A DNA stretch of 64,000 nucleotides from Geomicrobium sp. JCM 19038 (GTDB lineage Bacteria > Bacillota > Bacilli > Bacillales > Marinococcaceae). Every line of letters starts with the position of its first letter. Positions within the stretch are counted from its first letter, which is position 1. The position numbers were made by a program, and so were the translations under genes. Below are positions 47,689 to 57,420 of the stretch, in pieces. The notes under the pieces are model-generated. The model worked only from the letters and a program-made list of their open reading frames with translations, was not told the origin of the DNA and searched no databases. Where the stretch lies: positions 1 to 64,000 of the forward strand of contig NZ_BAXA01000008.1 in assembly GCF_000698125.1 (NCBI RefSeq), read 5' to 3'.

Positions 47689-48513
47689 ATGGAAGGCATG
47701 ATTGCCATTTGGCAACGAGACGTCATGAAGTTTTTTAAAGATCGTGCGCGCTTATTCGGCTCAATGACGATGCCGATTTTGTTATTGATTGTGTTTGGCG
47801 TCGGTATGGGCGGATCGATGGAATCGTTAATGCAGAACGTTGCAGGTGGTGATTTAGATTTTAACTACGTAGCGTTTATTTTTCCTGGTATCGTTTCAAT
47901 GACGCTTTTAATGACGTCTGTATTCTCGTCACTGTCTATTATTCAAGATCGTGACTTTGGCTATATGCGGGAGATTCTCGTTTCTCCAGTTTCAAGAGTG
48001 AGTATTGCACTTGGGAAAATGTTAGGTTCAGCTACGGTCGCAGTTATGCAAGGGTTATTGTTGTTTTTATTAATGCCGGTTTTAGGAGTTACAATTGATC
48101 TTGTTTCCTTCTTCGTGTTGTTACCGGTGATGTTCTTACTTGCATGTGCATTCGCTTCGCTTGGGTTATTAATTGCCAGTGTTATTTCATCTACACAGGC
48201 GTTCCAACTCGTAGTGAATGCCATCGTGATGCCGATGATTTTCTTATCGGGGGCATTGTTCCCGCTCAATAATATGCCAGCTTGGATTGATGTACTCGTC
48301 ACATTAAATCCAGTTACGTATGGCGTTGATTTAATGAAACATATTATGATCGATGTTGATCAATTAAGTCGAGAAGTGTACGTAGAAATGGGACTCGATT
48401 TAGACTTTTTTGGAATACCGGTAACACCATTAGGTGAAGTGCTGTTTATTATCGGTTTTACGGCAGTTTTAATTGTTCTCGCTACGCTAAGTTTCTCACG
48501 TGCGAATCGTTAG
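47689..48513 (+). CDS. ABC-2 type permease (DrrB-like)
   Basis: 274 aa with six helices and the ABC-2 signature region IQDRDFGYMREILVSPVSRV near residue 90, followed by IALGKMLGSATVAVMQG. ATG 47689 is 7 nt from AGGGGG. It forms an exporter with the ATPase just upstream. Confidence 0.85.
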   Translation: MEGMIAIWQRDVMKFFKDRARLFGSMTMPILLLIVFGVGMGGSMESLMQNVAGGDLDFNYVAFIFPGIVSMTLLMTSVFSSLSIIQDRDFGYMREILVSPVSRVSIALGKMLGSATVAVMQGLLLFLLMPVLGVTIDLVSFFVLLPVMFLLACAFASLGLLIASVISSTQAFQLVVNAIVMPMIFLSGALFPLNNMPAWIDVLVTLNPVTYGVDLMKHIMIDVDQLSREVYVEMGLDLDFFGIPVTPLGEVLFIIGFTAVLIVLATLSFSRANR

Positions 48514-48531
48514 AAAGGAAGATTAACCGAC

Positions 48532-49415
48532 ATGCGAGGAATTGTATTACTACTCAGCTCGTTAATGCTACTTACTGGGTGTGCATTACCAGGGCACAAT
48601 CGGCGGCTGATGGATTTTCAAATGAAGTAATCGGGTGGTTACTCTTAGGCACAGGAATTGCGTACCTTATTTATTTAATGGTTACGCTCATTTTGTTGCG
48701 TAAATCACCGAATGTGGACGCTCAAGAAGGTACGCTCGCAAATCCGTATAGTTATGGACTCGTCGTTCAGCGGAAGCCGTTGTTCTCAGCGACGGTTCAA
48801 GATGCATTGTTGTTTGATTTATGCAGGAAAGGAACAGTACAAAAGGACGGTGACACGTACCATCTCGTTGCAGAAGATCAACTAGAGTCGTACGAAATTC
48901 CATTTGCATCATTATGGTTTAAGGATGGGGAATCGTTTACTCCGAAAACTAAGGGTGCATCGCTTCGCAATAACGACCGCGTAAAGCGTGAATTTAGACA
49001 GCGGTTGTTACAAGAAGGGAAAGCATATCAAGAAGCGATTCTTCGGCTCGGGTACTTTCGAAGGCAGTCGGGCTATACCGTGTTTCATACGATCTTCTTA
49101 CTGTTGTTAGCAAGTTGTGGTGTTGTCTTTATGTTTGCTGAAAGCAACTGGTTTATTGGTGCAGGTGTGCTGTATATCATTATAGCGGTCATCACATGGT
49201 CATATGTCATCCAACAAAACATCCTCACGCAGCGTGGACAAAAAGCATACAGCCAAGCCAAACAAATGCAACAACAGTTAAAGACAGGAACATATTCAAA
49301 GACGCAAGATGAAGCGGTGATCGTTTTTGCAAAAGTAACAGGCCTTTCTCACCACATTCAGACAGAAACGGAATTCGCAGAAATCGAAGCCATCTACAAA
49401 TCAATACTCAAATAA
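48532..49415 (+). CDS. Membrane-anchored lipoprotein-like protein, frameshifted
   Basis: About 294 aa after repair. The N-terminus MRGIVLLLSSLMLLTGCALP has lipobox LTGC at residues 14-17. One G is missing at 48592-48594 (PGAQSAADGFSNEV expected). The rest has a TM segment (WLLLGTGIAYLIYLMVTLIL), a soluble part and a TM pair near 180-220 (HTIFLLLLASCGVVFMF), resembling the C-terminal half of DUF2207 membrane proteins. ATG 48532 follows AAAGGAAG. It is the last gene of the exporter cluster. Function is unknown. Confidence 0.6.
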
Positions 49416-49417
49416 CA

Positions 49418-49447
49418 AAACCAGCGGGGACAGTCCCCCGCTGGTTT
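49418..49447. terminator. Terminator between the exporter cluster and ecsB
   Basis: A 12-bp perfect stem AAACCAGCGGGG with a 6-nt loop, symmetrical, with only short T runs. Both flanking genes end here. Confidence 0.75.
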
Positions 49448-50655
49448 AACGTGTGAAAGCGAACAAAGTAAGTAGCGCTCCTATACTAAAAGGAAGAATT
49501 CCAAGAAGTCCAAAGAATGAACCCCCTAAGTAACCGTAAAAAATCATAGCAAACGGAATAAGTAAAATAAACGTTGAGCGCTTTTCACTTTTAAAAGCAT
49601 CGAGTTCATCCCAACGGAATTGATATAAATAACGATGTTCTAAGCTCTGAGCAATACAACCACGCACCATAAACAGCATCAATAGTGATACGCCGATCGT
49701 AATGGCAATACGAGGCCCTGTCGGAAGGAGAAGCATCGCATTAGCAGGAAGCATCGTCATCCCGATATACAGTCGCCGTTGATGGGGCGTGCGTAAAAAC
49801 CGTTTGATCGATACTTCAGCAAGTCTCTTTGAAGCTCCCTCTGATCGGAAGATAAACTGAGAATGACGAAACAAAACCCACGGTCTCTTTCGTTCAAACA
49901 ACGGCTTCGGTTCCGTTTGACCACCTATGCGCATTACTTGATCGAGTGCCATATACCGTGCTTCGTTCTCTTTTGCGACGTGTAATGAGAAGTGACTGCT
50001 CCGTGTGATACGGTCATGTCTGAGGATCGCATACATGATAAATAAAAGTAATCCTACCAGGCTAATCGCCATTGTATGGGTAGAAATGAATTGAAACAAC
50101 GTCATGTAACCAAAGATGACGATGATAAGTGCTCCGTACCAAAGAATGGATCGAAGCGGTTGACGAAACAGTTCAAAACGTTCTTCGTTCTGCAATCCGT
50201 AAGTTTTGTTTTAACAATACCGTAAGTACATATAAGAGCAAAAGTTCAATGAGATCAAGCTGATAAACTCCATTAAAAAAGGGTAATGCGAGAAAGAATA
50301 CAATCGCAATTCTTAAGCTATCTCGGAAGAGTGAGAAATTTAAGCCTAGTCGTCTTATTGAGCGCATCCAATCCGTTTGTTGATGCAAAAACAATTGATC
50401 GGCTTCCCGGTAATAGTAACGTAATTGTCCAGGAACAATTGAGAAGAAAATAAAGAATCCTAAAATCGCAGGAGGAATTGTGCGCATCCACGGTACAGGA
50501 TCGAATAAGTTATCGTAATATAAGAATCCTCCGATGATTACTCCAGGAAGAAAGATATACAAGATGACGGTCCAATCATAGACAAGCTTCCACAGCTGTT
50601 TTTTTTCTTGCCATTCGGTTTTTATACGTTCGGTTACTAGTGATTTAGGCGTCAT
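49446..50655 (-). CDS. ecsB: ABC transporter permease EcsB, frameshifted
   Basis: About 403 aa and about 9 helices. EcsB features include the N-terminal ERIKTEWQEKKQLWKLVYDW, GQLRYYYREADQLFLHQQTD and, in the second frame, NEERFELFRQPLRSILWYGA and EHRYLYQFRWDELDAFKSEK. Near 50195 the frame changes by one extra base (LRLQNEER expected). With EcsA it affects protein secretion and regulated proteolysis in Bacillus (family knowledge). It overlaps ecsA. Confidence 0.82.
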
Positions 50656-51363
50656 GCGCTTTCGACCTCGTTAACGCATCAAAACAATCAAACAGCGTCG
50701 CTTCAGGAAGGTTTGCGGTCTCTTGGATCACACGTAAGTCACCATGAGCGAGAACACTCCCTTTATGGATGAGAATAAAGCGATCACACACCCGTTCTGC
50801 CGTATCAAGAACGTGAGTAGACATAATAACTCCGGCGCCTCGCTGACGCTCTTCTTGTAAGATTTCGAGTAAGACACGTGTCGCTCTTGGATCGAGCCCA
50901 ATAAATGGTTCATCAAAGATGTATAAGTTAGGACGAATGGTTAACGCAATAATGATCATCGCTTTTTGTTGCATTCCTTTAGAAAAGCTCTCAACAAAGT
51001 GGTGCTTCACGTCACTCATTTCAAAAAGCTCAATATAACGTTCCGCTGATTCTCTTGTCTTTTTTTCATCAAGCTCGAAGGAGCTACAAGCAACGGTAAT
51101 ATGTTCATAAAATGTGAGTTCTTTATAGTAGATTGGTTGTTCAGGCACATACGCGTATCGTGAATGTCCGTCTTCCCAATAAATCGCTCCCTCTTTCGCT
51201 TTAAGAAGCCAATCATCGCTTTAATCGATGTACTTTTCCCCGCTCCATTAGGGCCAATAACACCGATTTGTTCCCCTTCATGAACCTCAAAGGTGACGTC
51301 ATCAACAATGCTTTTCCCCGTTTCGTAGCCAGCCTTTTTTACGACTCCTGTAGCAATTTTCAT
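50645..51363 (-). CDS. ecsA: ABC transporter ATPase EcsA, frameshifted
   Basis: About 239 aa. Walker A GPNGAGKSTSIKAM near residue 38, signature FSKGMQQKAMI near 133, Walker B YIFDEPFIGLDP near 153 and switch MSTHVLDTAERV near 185. Near 51205 one A is missing in FLKAKEGAIYWEDG. ATG 51363 follows GGGGGAG. The short YVPEQPIYYKELTFYEHI segment after Walker A is typical of EcsA. It is coupled to ecsB by an 11-bp overlap. Confidence 0.85.
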
Positions 51364-51491
51364 AGTTTCTCCCCCTAAAAAGGCATCATTTATAGTTTCG
51401 GAAAATTCTCTTTAAAGTTTTAGAAGTTTCAATTGAGGTAATGAAAAAGTAGTGAGATAATTTAGCAAAACCGTTGTGAGGTGGCGATAAA

Positions 51492-52473
51492 GTGAAAAAG
51501 CTCATGAATAATTCTACTAAAATTGTTAGCCAGTTTCTAGATGGATTAGTGGCAGCACATGGAAATCTTGTAGAACGTCTCGACGGAACCGAAGTGATTG
51601 TTCGAAAAGAGATGACACCGAATAAAGTAGGCTGATTAGTGGTGGGGGAGTGGTCATGAACCTGCACATGCCGGTTATGTCGGGGCTGGAATGCTTGATG
51701 CAGCGATTGCAGGAGAAGTGTTCACTTCACCAGGCGCAGATCAATTCTTAGCTGCAATCCAAGCAGCAGATCAAGGGAGTGGCGTCCTACTCATCATCAA
51801 AAATTACAACGGCGATGTCATGAACGCGAGATGGCAATGGAAATGGCAGAAGCGCAAGGCATTGAAACGGCAATGGTCGTCGTGAATGATGATATCGCTG
51901 TTGATGACGTTGAGAACCGAAGAGGCATTGCTGGTACTGTGTTGGTCCACAAAGTTGCAGGAGCGAAAGCCGAGCAATTGGCATCGCTTCAAGAAGTTAA
52001 AGATTTGGCAGAGCGTGCCATCTCGAACTTGCGAAGCATGAGTGTTGCGCTACAAGCGTGTACATTACCGTCAGCTTCGAAACCGAGTTTTTCTTTATCT
52101 GAAACACAAATGGAAGTCGGCATTGGGATCCATGGTGAACAAGATGAGTCGTGAAGACGTTTTGCCGTCGTATGAAATCGCTCAGCTACTCGTGTCACAC
52201 CTTGAGAAAGAAATCGATCTAACGAAGCCGTTATATGTTCTCATAAATGGGATGGGAAGTACGCCATTGCTCGAACAATACGTCTTTGCGAACGACACGT
52301 TAGCGATTCTTAAAAAGAAAGATGTTCATGTAGAAAAAACGTTCGTAGGTGATTACATGACAAGCTTGGACATGGCTGGCATATCATTAACGTTATTTGC
52401 CATCGATGATGAACTTCTCTCATTATTACAATCAAACGCAACAACGATTCAATGGACGGAGGTTTCTCAGTGA
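51492..52473 (+). CDS. dhaK: Dihydroxyacetone kinase subunit DhaK, four frameshifts
   Basis: About 328 aa after repair. It binds dihydroxyacetone as a hemiaminal on a conserved His. N-terminus [20 protein letters not shown]; then, in three further frames, [54 protein letters not shown] (the substrate-binding His), and [18 protein letters not shown]. The shifts are near 51634, 51652, 51829 and 52145: three single deletions and one insertion-type change. The gene has the highest density of breaks in the window, yet every segment is conserved. GTG 51492 has GAGGTGG. First gene of dhaKLM. Confidence 0.88.
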
Positions 52474-53072
52474 ACAGTCATCAAGTAAAGCAATGGATGG
52501 AAGCAACGCTTTCACTCATAAAAGAAAATGAAGAAACATTGTCAGAGCTCGATCAAACGATCGGTGATGGCGATCATGGTGTAAACATGGTTCGAGGTTT
52601 TCAAGCGGTCGTTGCTGAATTTCCTAATTGGGAACAAGAAAACCTGTCGACCATCATGCAGAAAATTGGAATGACGTTATTGTCCAAAGTTGGTGGCGCG
52701 TCAGGTCCGTTATTTGGCACAGGTTTTATGCGTCTTGGTGTTGCCTTCAAATCTGAAGAAGGTACGTGGGCAGAAGGTTTAACAAAAGCAGCAGAAGGTA
52801 TTGCCCAGCGTGGGAAAACTTCTGTTGGCGATGCGACATTGTTAGACGTTTGGGACCCGGTAGCGAAAGTGGTGCAAGCCAAAGGGATCGATTGGGCAGA
52901 AGTAGAGCGAGCTGCACAAGACGGAATGAACAAAACGAAACAACTAGAAACGAAACGAGGGCGTGGAGCGCTCCTTAAAGAAAGATCTGTCGGGCACCTC
53001 GATCCAGGAGCGGTTTCAAGTTATTATCTTTTTCATGCACTCGTACAAACGATGAAAAAGGGTGAAAGCTAA
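52470..53072 (+). CDS. dhaL: Dihydroxyacetone kinase subunit DhaL
   Basis: A 200-aa ADP-binding subunit. The nucleotide-metal motif is LDQTIGDGDHGVNMVRGF near residues 28-45, with GGASGPLFGTGFMRLG near 78, AEGIAQRGKTSVGDATLLD near 110 and GRGALLKERSVGHLDPGAVS near 168. GTG 52470 is 7 nt from GGAGG and overlaps the end of dhaK; the ORF reading to 52452 starts inside dhaK. Confidence 0.93.
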   Translation: MNSHQVKQWMEATLSLIKENEETLSELDQTIGDGDHGVNMVRGFQAVVAEFPNWEQENLSTIMQKIGMTLLSKVGGASGPLFGTGFMRLGVAFKSEEGTWAEGLTKAAEGIAQRGKTSVGDATLLDVWDPVAKVVQAKGIDWAEVERAAQDGMNKTKQLETKRGRGALLKERSVGHLDPGAVSSYYLFHALVQTMKKGES

Positions 53073-53455
53073 TGTCATCAGTATCGATTCTTCTCATTTC
53101 ACACGTTCGTGAACTAGCAATAGGGGCAAAGCGATTGTTGCAACAAGGAAATGATCAAGTGACAATTGTAGCGACCGGTGGATTAGAGAACGACGAAATC
53201 GGAACGAGCATTGACCAAATGCAACAAGCATTAGATGAGCTGTCACAAGAAGACGAGGTACTCATCTTCTATGACATCGGCAGCGCGAAAATGAATGCGG
53301 AAATGCTCATTGAAATGAATCCAGATCGTACGATTTCGATTACGGATGCCCCGTTAATTGAAGGGGGCTACGTTGCAGTGATGATGGCAGGACTAGGAGA
53401 TAACCTCGACACTGTACGTCAAAAGGCAGAAAGCAGCTATCACAAATCTAGATAA
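53072..53455 (+). CDS. dhaM: PTS-dependent dihydroxyacetone kinase phosphotransfer subunit DhaM
   Basis: A 127-aa EIIA-Man-fold protein. The active His is in LLISHVRELAIG near residue 10, and VLIFYDIGSAKMNAEM near 63 and APLIEGGYVAVMMAGLG near 92 are family blocks. It accepts phosphate from HPr and recharges ADP on DhaL. ATG 53072 shares one base with the dhaL stop. It is short, without the HPr and EI domains fused in E. coli DhaM, as is usual in Firmicutes. Confidence 0.92.
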   Translation: MSSVSILLISHVRELAIGAKRLLQQGNDQVTIVATGGLENDEIGTSIDQMQQALDELSQEDEVLIFYDIGSAKMNAEMLIEMNPDRTISITDAPLIEGGYVAVMMAGLGDNLDTVRQKAESSYHKSR

Positions 53456-53456
53456 C

Positions 53457-53499
53457 AAAAGACGACCTGCAAAGCATTTGTTTTGCAGGACGTCTTTTA
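53457..53499 (+). terminator. Terminator of the dhaKLM operon
   Basis: A long stem (53457-53473 with 53481-53498, one mismatch) whose right arm ends in TTTTA. Confidence 0.85.
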
Positions 53500-53555
53500 T
53501 TGTGTCAATGACGCCCGAGAGTTCTAGCACCACTCCCTATCCCGGTTGTTTACAT

Positions 53556-53587
53556 AAAAAAAGGGATCGCTCATTGTGAGCGATCCC
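53556..53587 (-). terminator. Terminator of the CorC-type gene
   Basis: A 10-bp perfect stem GGGATCGCTC/GAGCGATCCC with a 5-nt loop, followed by seven T on the minus strand. Confidence 0.9.
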
Positions 53588-53614
53588 ATCCATTGGTTAC
53601 ATTACAGGAGATCG

Positions 53615-54874
53615 TTATGACTGGGAGTGTTCTTCGTCATCTTCGAGATCGTCTTTTGTAATGAGGACCGTTTCAATTCGTTTATCATCAATTGATAGTA
53701 TCTCAAACGTTAGTTCTTCGTGGTAGAGAGACTCACCAACTTCAGGTACGTAGCCGAGTTTGTTCAAGATGAAACCGGCTAAGTTGTCTTCACCTTCTGG
53801 AATGTTCGTATTGAATGCATTGTTTAATCTTCGCAGTGTAATTTTGCCGTCACAGACGATTTCATGCTCGGTTTGATTTCCGATCAGTTTATCATCAAGA
53901 TCTGTCTCATCTTCAATATCTTGTCCAATCATCGTTTCAATTAAGTCCTCATGAGTAATGATTCCTTCAGTTCCTCCATACTCATCATGCACGATGGCAA
54001 AGTGTTTCTTTTCTTGTAGCATTTGTTTGAACACCCATTGAACCGGTTGAAATTCATAGACGTAGAGAGGGTTAAGGTCTGAAAAGTCTTTAATTAACTT
54101 ATCAGGTTCAAGTGTCCACCCAACGAAAAACTTCGTATGAAAGACACCAACGATGTGGTCCAAATCACCATCGTATATCGGGTAGCGACTGAATTGATTT
54201 TCGTTCAGTATACTTCGTGCTGTTTCGAAATCCGTATCTGCTGGAATCCCTTGAATGTGAATTCGAGGGGTTTGCATGACATCTGCGACGTTTAATGTCT
54301 CAAAGTCGAGCATACCTTTTAAGCGATGCATTTCTTCATTTTTAAATGTTCCTTCGTCATGACCGATATCAACCATCGTACGCATCTCTTCCTTTGAGAA
54401 GCTCGCTTGGTTATCGTCGTCTCGTCCGAGCATTTTTATGACAACTCTCGTTAAGGCATTGAGGAAAATTGTAAAAGGCTTTAAGAGGATAAGCATAATG
54501 CGTGTAATTGGATAGACGACATACGCTAGACGATCGGGATAGGCGGCTGCAACCGATTTCGGAAGAACCTCTGCAAAGATAATAATAAGTACGGTGAGTA
54601 TAGCTGTCGAAATACCAACGTTCCATCCGTATTCTAATGCCACAATCGTTACGAGTGAAGGCAAAATAATGTTTGGGATGTTGTTCGCAATTAATATACC
54701 TGCAATAAATTCTTCAGTATTTTTAACAGTTTTCAATAAACGTTGTGACTTTTTGTCACCGGCATCAGCTCGGGCTTGAATCTTAATTTTATTGGCGGCG
54801 GTGAGCGCCGTTTCGCTTCCTGAGAAAAAGCTTGAGGCGATAAACAATAGAATAATCGCTATAAAGTAAAACAC
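53615..54874 (-). CDS. HlyC/CorC family transporter (DUF21-CBS-CorC)
   Basis: 419 aa. An N-terminal DUF21/CNNM membrane domain with four helices (residues 1-140; FFSGSETALTAANKIK and FAEVLPKSVAAAYPDR, the Mg2+/Na+ exchange signature) is followed by a CBS pair (about 200-325; VMQTPRIHIQGIPADTDFET, FAIVHDEYGGTEGIITHEDL) and a CorC_HlyC domain at the C-terminus. GTG 54874 follows GGAGG. Probably a divalent-cation exporter (family knowledge). Confidence 0.9.
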   Translation of the reverse strand: MFYFIAIILLFIASSFFSGSETALTAANKIKIQARADAGDKKSQRLLKTVKNTEEFIAGILIANNIPNIILPSLVTIVALEYGWNVGISTAILTVLIIIFAEVLPKSVAAAYPDRLAYVVYPITRIMLILLKPFTIFLNALTRVVIKMLGRDDDNQASFSKEEMRTMVDIGHDEGTFKNEEMHRLKGMLDFETLNVADVMQTPRIHIQGIPADTDFETARSILNENQFSRYPIYDGDLDHIVGVFHTKFFVGWTLEPDKLIKDFSDLNPLYVYEFQPVQWVFKQMLQEKKHFAIVHDEYGGTEGIITHEDLIETMIGQDIEDETDLDDKLIGNQTEHEIVCDGKITLRRLNNAFNTNIPEGEDNLAGFILNKLGYVPEVGESLYHEELTFEILSIDDKRIETVLITKDDLEDDEEHSQS

Positions 54875-54993
54875 TGGTTTCCTCCATCAACTCTTACTTG
54901 TATTCTTTAAGTAATGGTATAGTTTAGCGAGTCGGTTGTCAAAAAGAGAGATTATTAGCCAAATATTGGATTAAGATGAGGGTGGTCCTAGAC

Positions 54994-56400
54994 ATGCTAG
55001 AACAAAAAACATTACGACAACTAGCTACGATCCTAATTCAAGGTGATGTAACGAGTGCTGCGCTGGTTACGTATTATCTTGAACGCATTCAAACTTATGA
55101 TCAGCATTTCCATTCCATCCTCCTCGTAAACCAAGAGGCAAAGGCTTTGGCAGCTCAACTTGATCAAGAACGTATAAAACAAGGGCGGCGTTCGGTTTTG
55201 CATGGCATTCCTTTTATCGTAAAAGATAATATCGACGTGAAAGGTATGCCGACAACGGGTGGGTCGCCCTTATTGAAAAATCTTATAGCAAAAAATGACG
55301 CGTGGATCATCCAACAACTCAAAAAAGCTGGTGCCATTGTACTAGCGAAAGCAAATTTATCGGAATTTGCAGCGTCTTATGGTCGTCTAGGATACATCTC
55401 ATTAGGCGGGTTAACGAGAAATCCATTTCATGACGATTATAATGCGTCTGGGTCAAGTAGTGGGTCAGCTGTTGCAGTCGCTCTTGATTTTGCTCCATTT
55501 AGCCTTGGCACAGATACGTCAGGTTCAGTGCGTGGCCCTGCGAACAATGCCGGTTTGGTCGGTTTACGACCGACACACGGATCGTTTGAAATGACGGGTG
55601 TGATGCCGTCTGCTCTGTCTTTTGATACGCTCGGTTTTTTTACTCGAACGACTGATGATTTGAGTCTGCTTATGTCAGTAATTAAGGAAGAGAAGTTAGC
55701 ATATCAAAAGAACGTTGCCAAAAAAACATTTACTTTTATTACGAATTATTCTGGTGACAATGAAGAAGTGGATGATACAATTTTTGGTGCAATGCAAAAG
55801 ATTAGAGAAAAGGGTCATGATGTTGGTTCCTATACGCTACCTAAAGGGGAAGAGAACGTCTGGAATTCGTTAATCGATAAGCATGATGCTGAAAGTAAAC
55901 GAGATCTGGAAAGCTACTTAAATGAACGAGAAGGCACACACCCTAAAACAATTAATCACCTGATAGAACAGTATGAACAGCAAGGGATACCTATTAATCC
56001 TGCTCGTCTTCAAGCCTTTCAACGGGTTGTAAAGATGGAGTCGTTTCGTAACACTTCTCAGTATGAAGAGATTATCTTGAAGCAGCAGCAGATTCAAGAG
56101 CGGTTGAATGAACAATTTGAACAAGGCGTCGATGCTTTTCTGTTTCCGACGATGTTGACGCCAGCTACGCTTACGTTTGATCATAAACATGCAAATCAGC
56201 GAAAGGAAAAGCGCGACCCATTTAGCGCAAGTTACTTAGGTTCTTTCATTGGTTATCCAGAAATCACAATTCCTGTTGGTTTTAATAAAGCAGGATTGCC
56301 GATTGGTTTGTCGTTTTTAGGGAAAGCTCATTCTGAAGGAGAACTTGTATCATATGCATCCATCGTCGAATATACGAAACGGTTTCTTCCAAAACAATAA
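54994..56400 (+). CDS. Amidase-signature family protein
   Basis: 468 aa. The Ser-cisSer-Lys triad is supported by PFIVKDNIDVKGMPTTGGSP (Lys near residue 79), YNASGSSSGSAVAVALDFAP (cis-Ser near 155) and GTDTSGSVRGPANNAGLVGL (nucleophile Ser near 179). Such enzymes hydrolyse linear amides, for example GatA- or nylonase-like. The substrate is unknown; no GatC/GatB is adjacent, so it is not the tRNA amidotransferase. ATG 54994 is 7 nt from GAGGGTGG. Confidence 0.88.
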   Translation: MLEQKTLRQLATILIQGDVTSAALVTYYLERIQTYDQHFHSILLVNQEAKALAAQLDQERIKQGRRSVLHGIPFIVKDNIDVKGMPTTGGSPLLKNLIAKNDAWIIQQLKKAGAIVLAKANLSEFAASYGRLGYISLGGLTRNPFHDDYNASGSSSGSAVAVALDFAPFSLGTDTSGSVRGPANNAGLVGLRPTHGSFEMTGVMPSALSFDTLGFFTRTTDDLSLLMSVIKEEKLAYQKNVAKKTFTFITNYSGDNEEVDDTIFGAMQKIREKGHDVGSYTLPKGEENVWNSLIDKHDAESKRDLESYLNEREGTHPKTINHLIEQYEQQGIPINPARLQAFQRVVKMESFRNTSQYEEIILKQQQIQERLNEQFEQGVDAFLFPTMLTPATLTFDHKHANQRKEKRDPFSASYLGSFIGYPEITIPVGFNKAGLPIGLSFLGKAHSEGELVSYASIVEYTKRFLPKQ

Positions 56401-56423
56401 AACCGAGATGCATTGCATCCCGG

Positions 56424-56912
56424 CTACAGCGTTAACATGAGAAGGTGTTCATCAAATGATTGACCTTCAACGGTTTTAATCGCATTCCGCTCAGTTCCAT
56501 AAATCGTAAAGCCTAGTCGTTCGTAAAAGCGTAATGTGTGAGGCTGGTTCGTGTTGACCGAGACGAGCACTTGTTCAATGGCAGGATGACTTTTCGCAAT
56601 ATCAATTGCACTTTGAACGAGCTTTGTGCCATAGCCTTGTCCTTCATTCGGGTGAGTGACATACACTGCTTGGTGCAGTGCCCGGTGACGACGCAGTTCA
56701 TTGTCACGCTGGATTGTAAGCGACGTGAACCCAATCAACTTCTGAGAACGAAACGCTCCTAGTGTGTAGCGGTTATAATTACGTAAATCTAATTCAGCAG
56801 CATCGAGTGACTCAGGATCGGATGTTTTAGAACCAAAACTCGTTTGCAAGGATTTAACGCGAAGGTTGTGGTACATGTCATCATAACGATGATCCAATTG
56901 AATAATCGACAC
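56424..56912 (-). CDS. GNAT-family N-acetyltransferase
   Basis: 162 aa. The acetyl-CoA motif NEGQGYGTKLVQSAIDIAKS is near residues 92-111, after AVYVTHP, and LRFYERLGFTIYGTER closes the fold. GTG 56912 has GAGGTG. It lies directly after another small GNAT-type gene on the same strand, probably in one operon. Confidence 0.82.
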   Translation of the reverse strand: MSIIQLDHRYDDMYHNLRVKSLQTSFGSKTSDPESLDAAELDLRNYNRYTLGAFRSQKLIGFTSLTIQRDNELRRHRALHQAVYVTHPNEGQGYGTKLVQSAIDIAKSHPAIEQVLVSVNTNQPHTLRFYERLGFTIYGTERNAIKTVEGQSFDEHLLMLTL

Positions 56913-56931
56913 AGATCACACCTCGTTTCGT

Positions 56932-57207
56932 TTAATTGGCAAGTAGTGATTGATAATCTTTATTGCGCTCAAACTCAGCTTTTGCAAACGGGCATAGCGG
57001 GATGATTTTTTTATTTTTATCTCGCATATCAGAGACAACAGAGGAAACGAGTTTGGCGCCAAGTCCCTCTTGACGCTGTTCTTCTGCTACAAACGTATGG
57101 TCAATGATTACTCTCGTATCGCCTGCTGAAACATAAGTGATTTCAGCGAGTAACGAACCATCATTACTTTCGATGTAATGGCGACCTTCTTCTTGTTTAA
57201 TGTCCAT
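56932..57207 (-). CDS. GCN5-like N-acetyltransferase (YjdJ type)
   Basis: 91 aa, the short GNAT-like YjdJ/DUF4442-sized family: DHTFVAEEQRQEGLGAKLVS near residues 37-56 and the conserved IIPLCPFAKAEFERNKDYQS end. ATG 57207 follows GGAGG. The C-terminal Cys-Pro motif is characteristic of this group. Confidence 0.85.
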   Translation of the reverse strand: MDIKQEEGRHYIESNDGSLLAEITYVSAGDTRVIIDHTFVAEEQRQEGLGAKLVSSVVSDMRDKNKKIIPLCPFAKAEFERNKDYQSLLAN

Positions 57208-57420
57208 AAGATCCTCCCTCTCTGCTTCTATTTAATTCTCAGTGAACGTTTAGTTTGCACGTTTTATTGACCGATATCCATGGATTACGTTAGTGTGCCA
57301 AAGAGTTCTTAAAGACGTTTTTCGACAAGAACTAAAGAAATCCTTTTTTAAAATTCTGTTAAAACCTGCTTTTTTAAACTCGGATTACGTATAATAAAGA
57401 AATACAGAGGAGGAGATGAG

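Noticed and set aside
51831-52154. Separate 107-aa protein
   Set aside because: It is the third frame segment of dhaK; its residues are continuous with the DhaK family sequence on both sides.
54994-56400. GatA subunit of the tRNA amidotransferase
   Set aside because: The amidase signature fits, but no gatC or gatB is adjacent and the sequence around the signature is not GatA-like.
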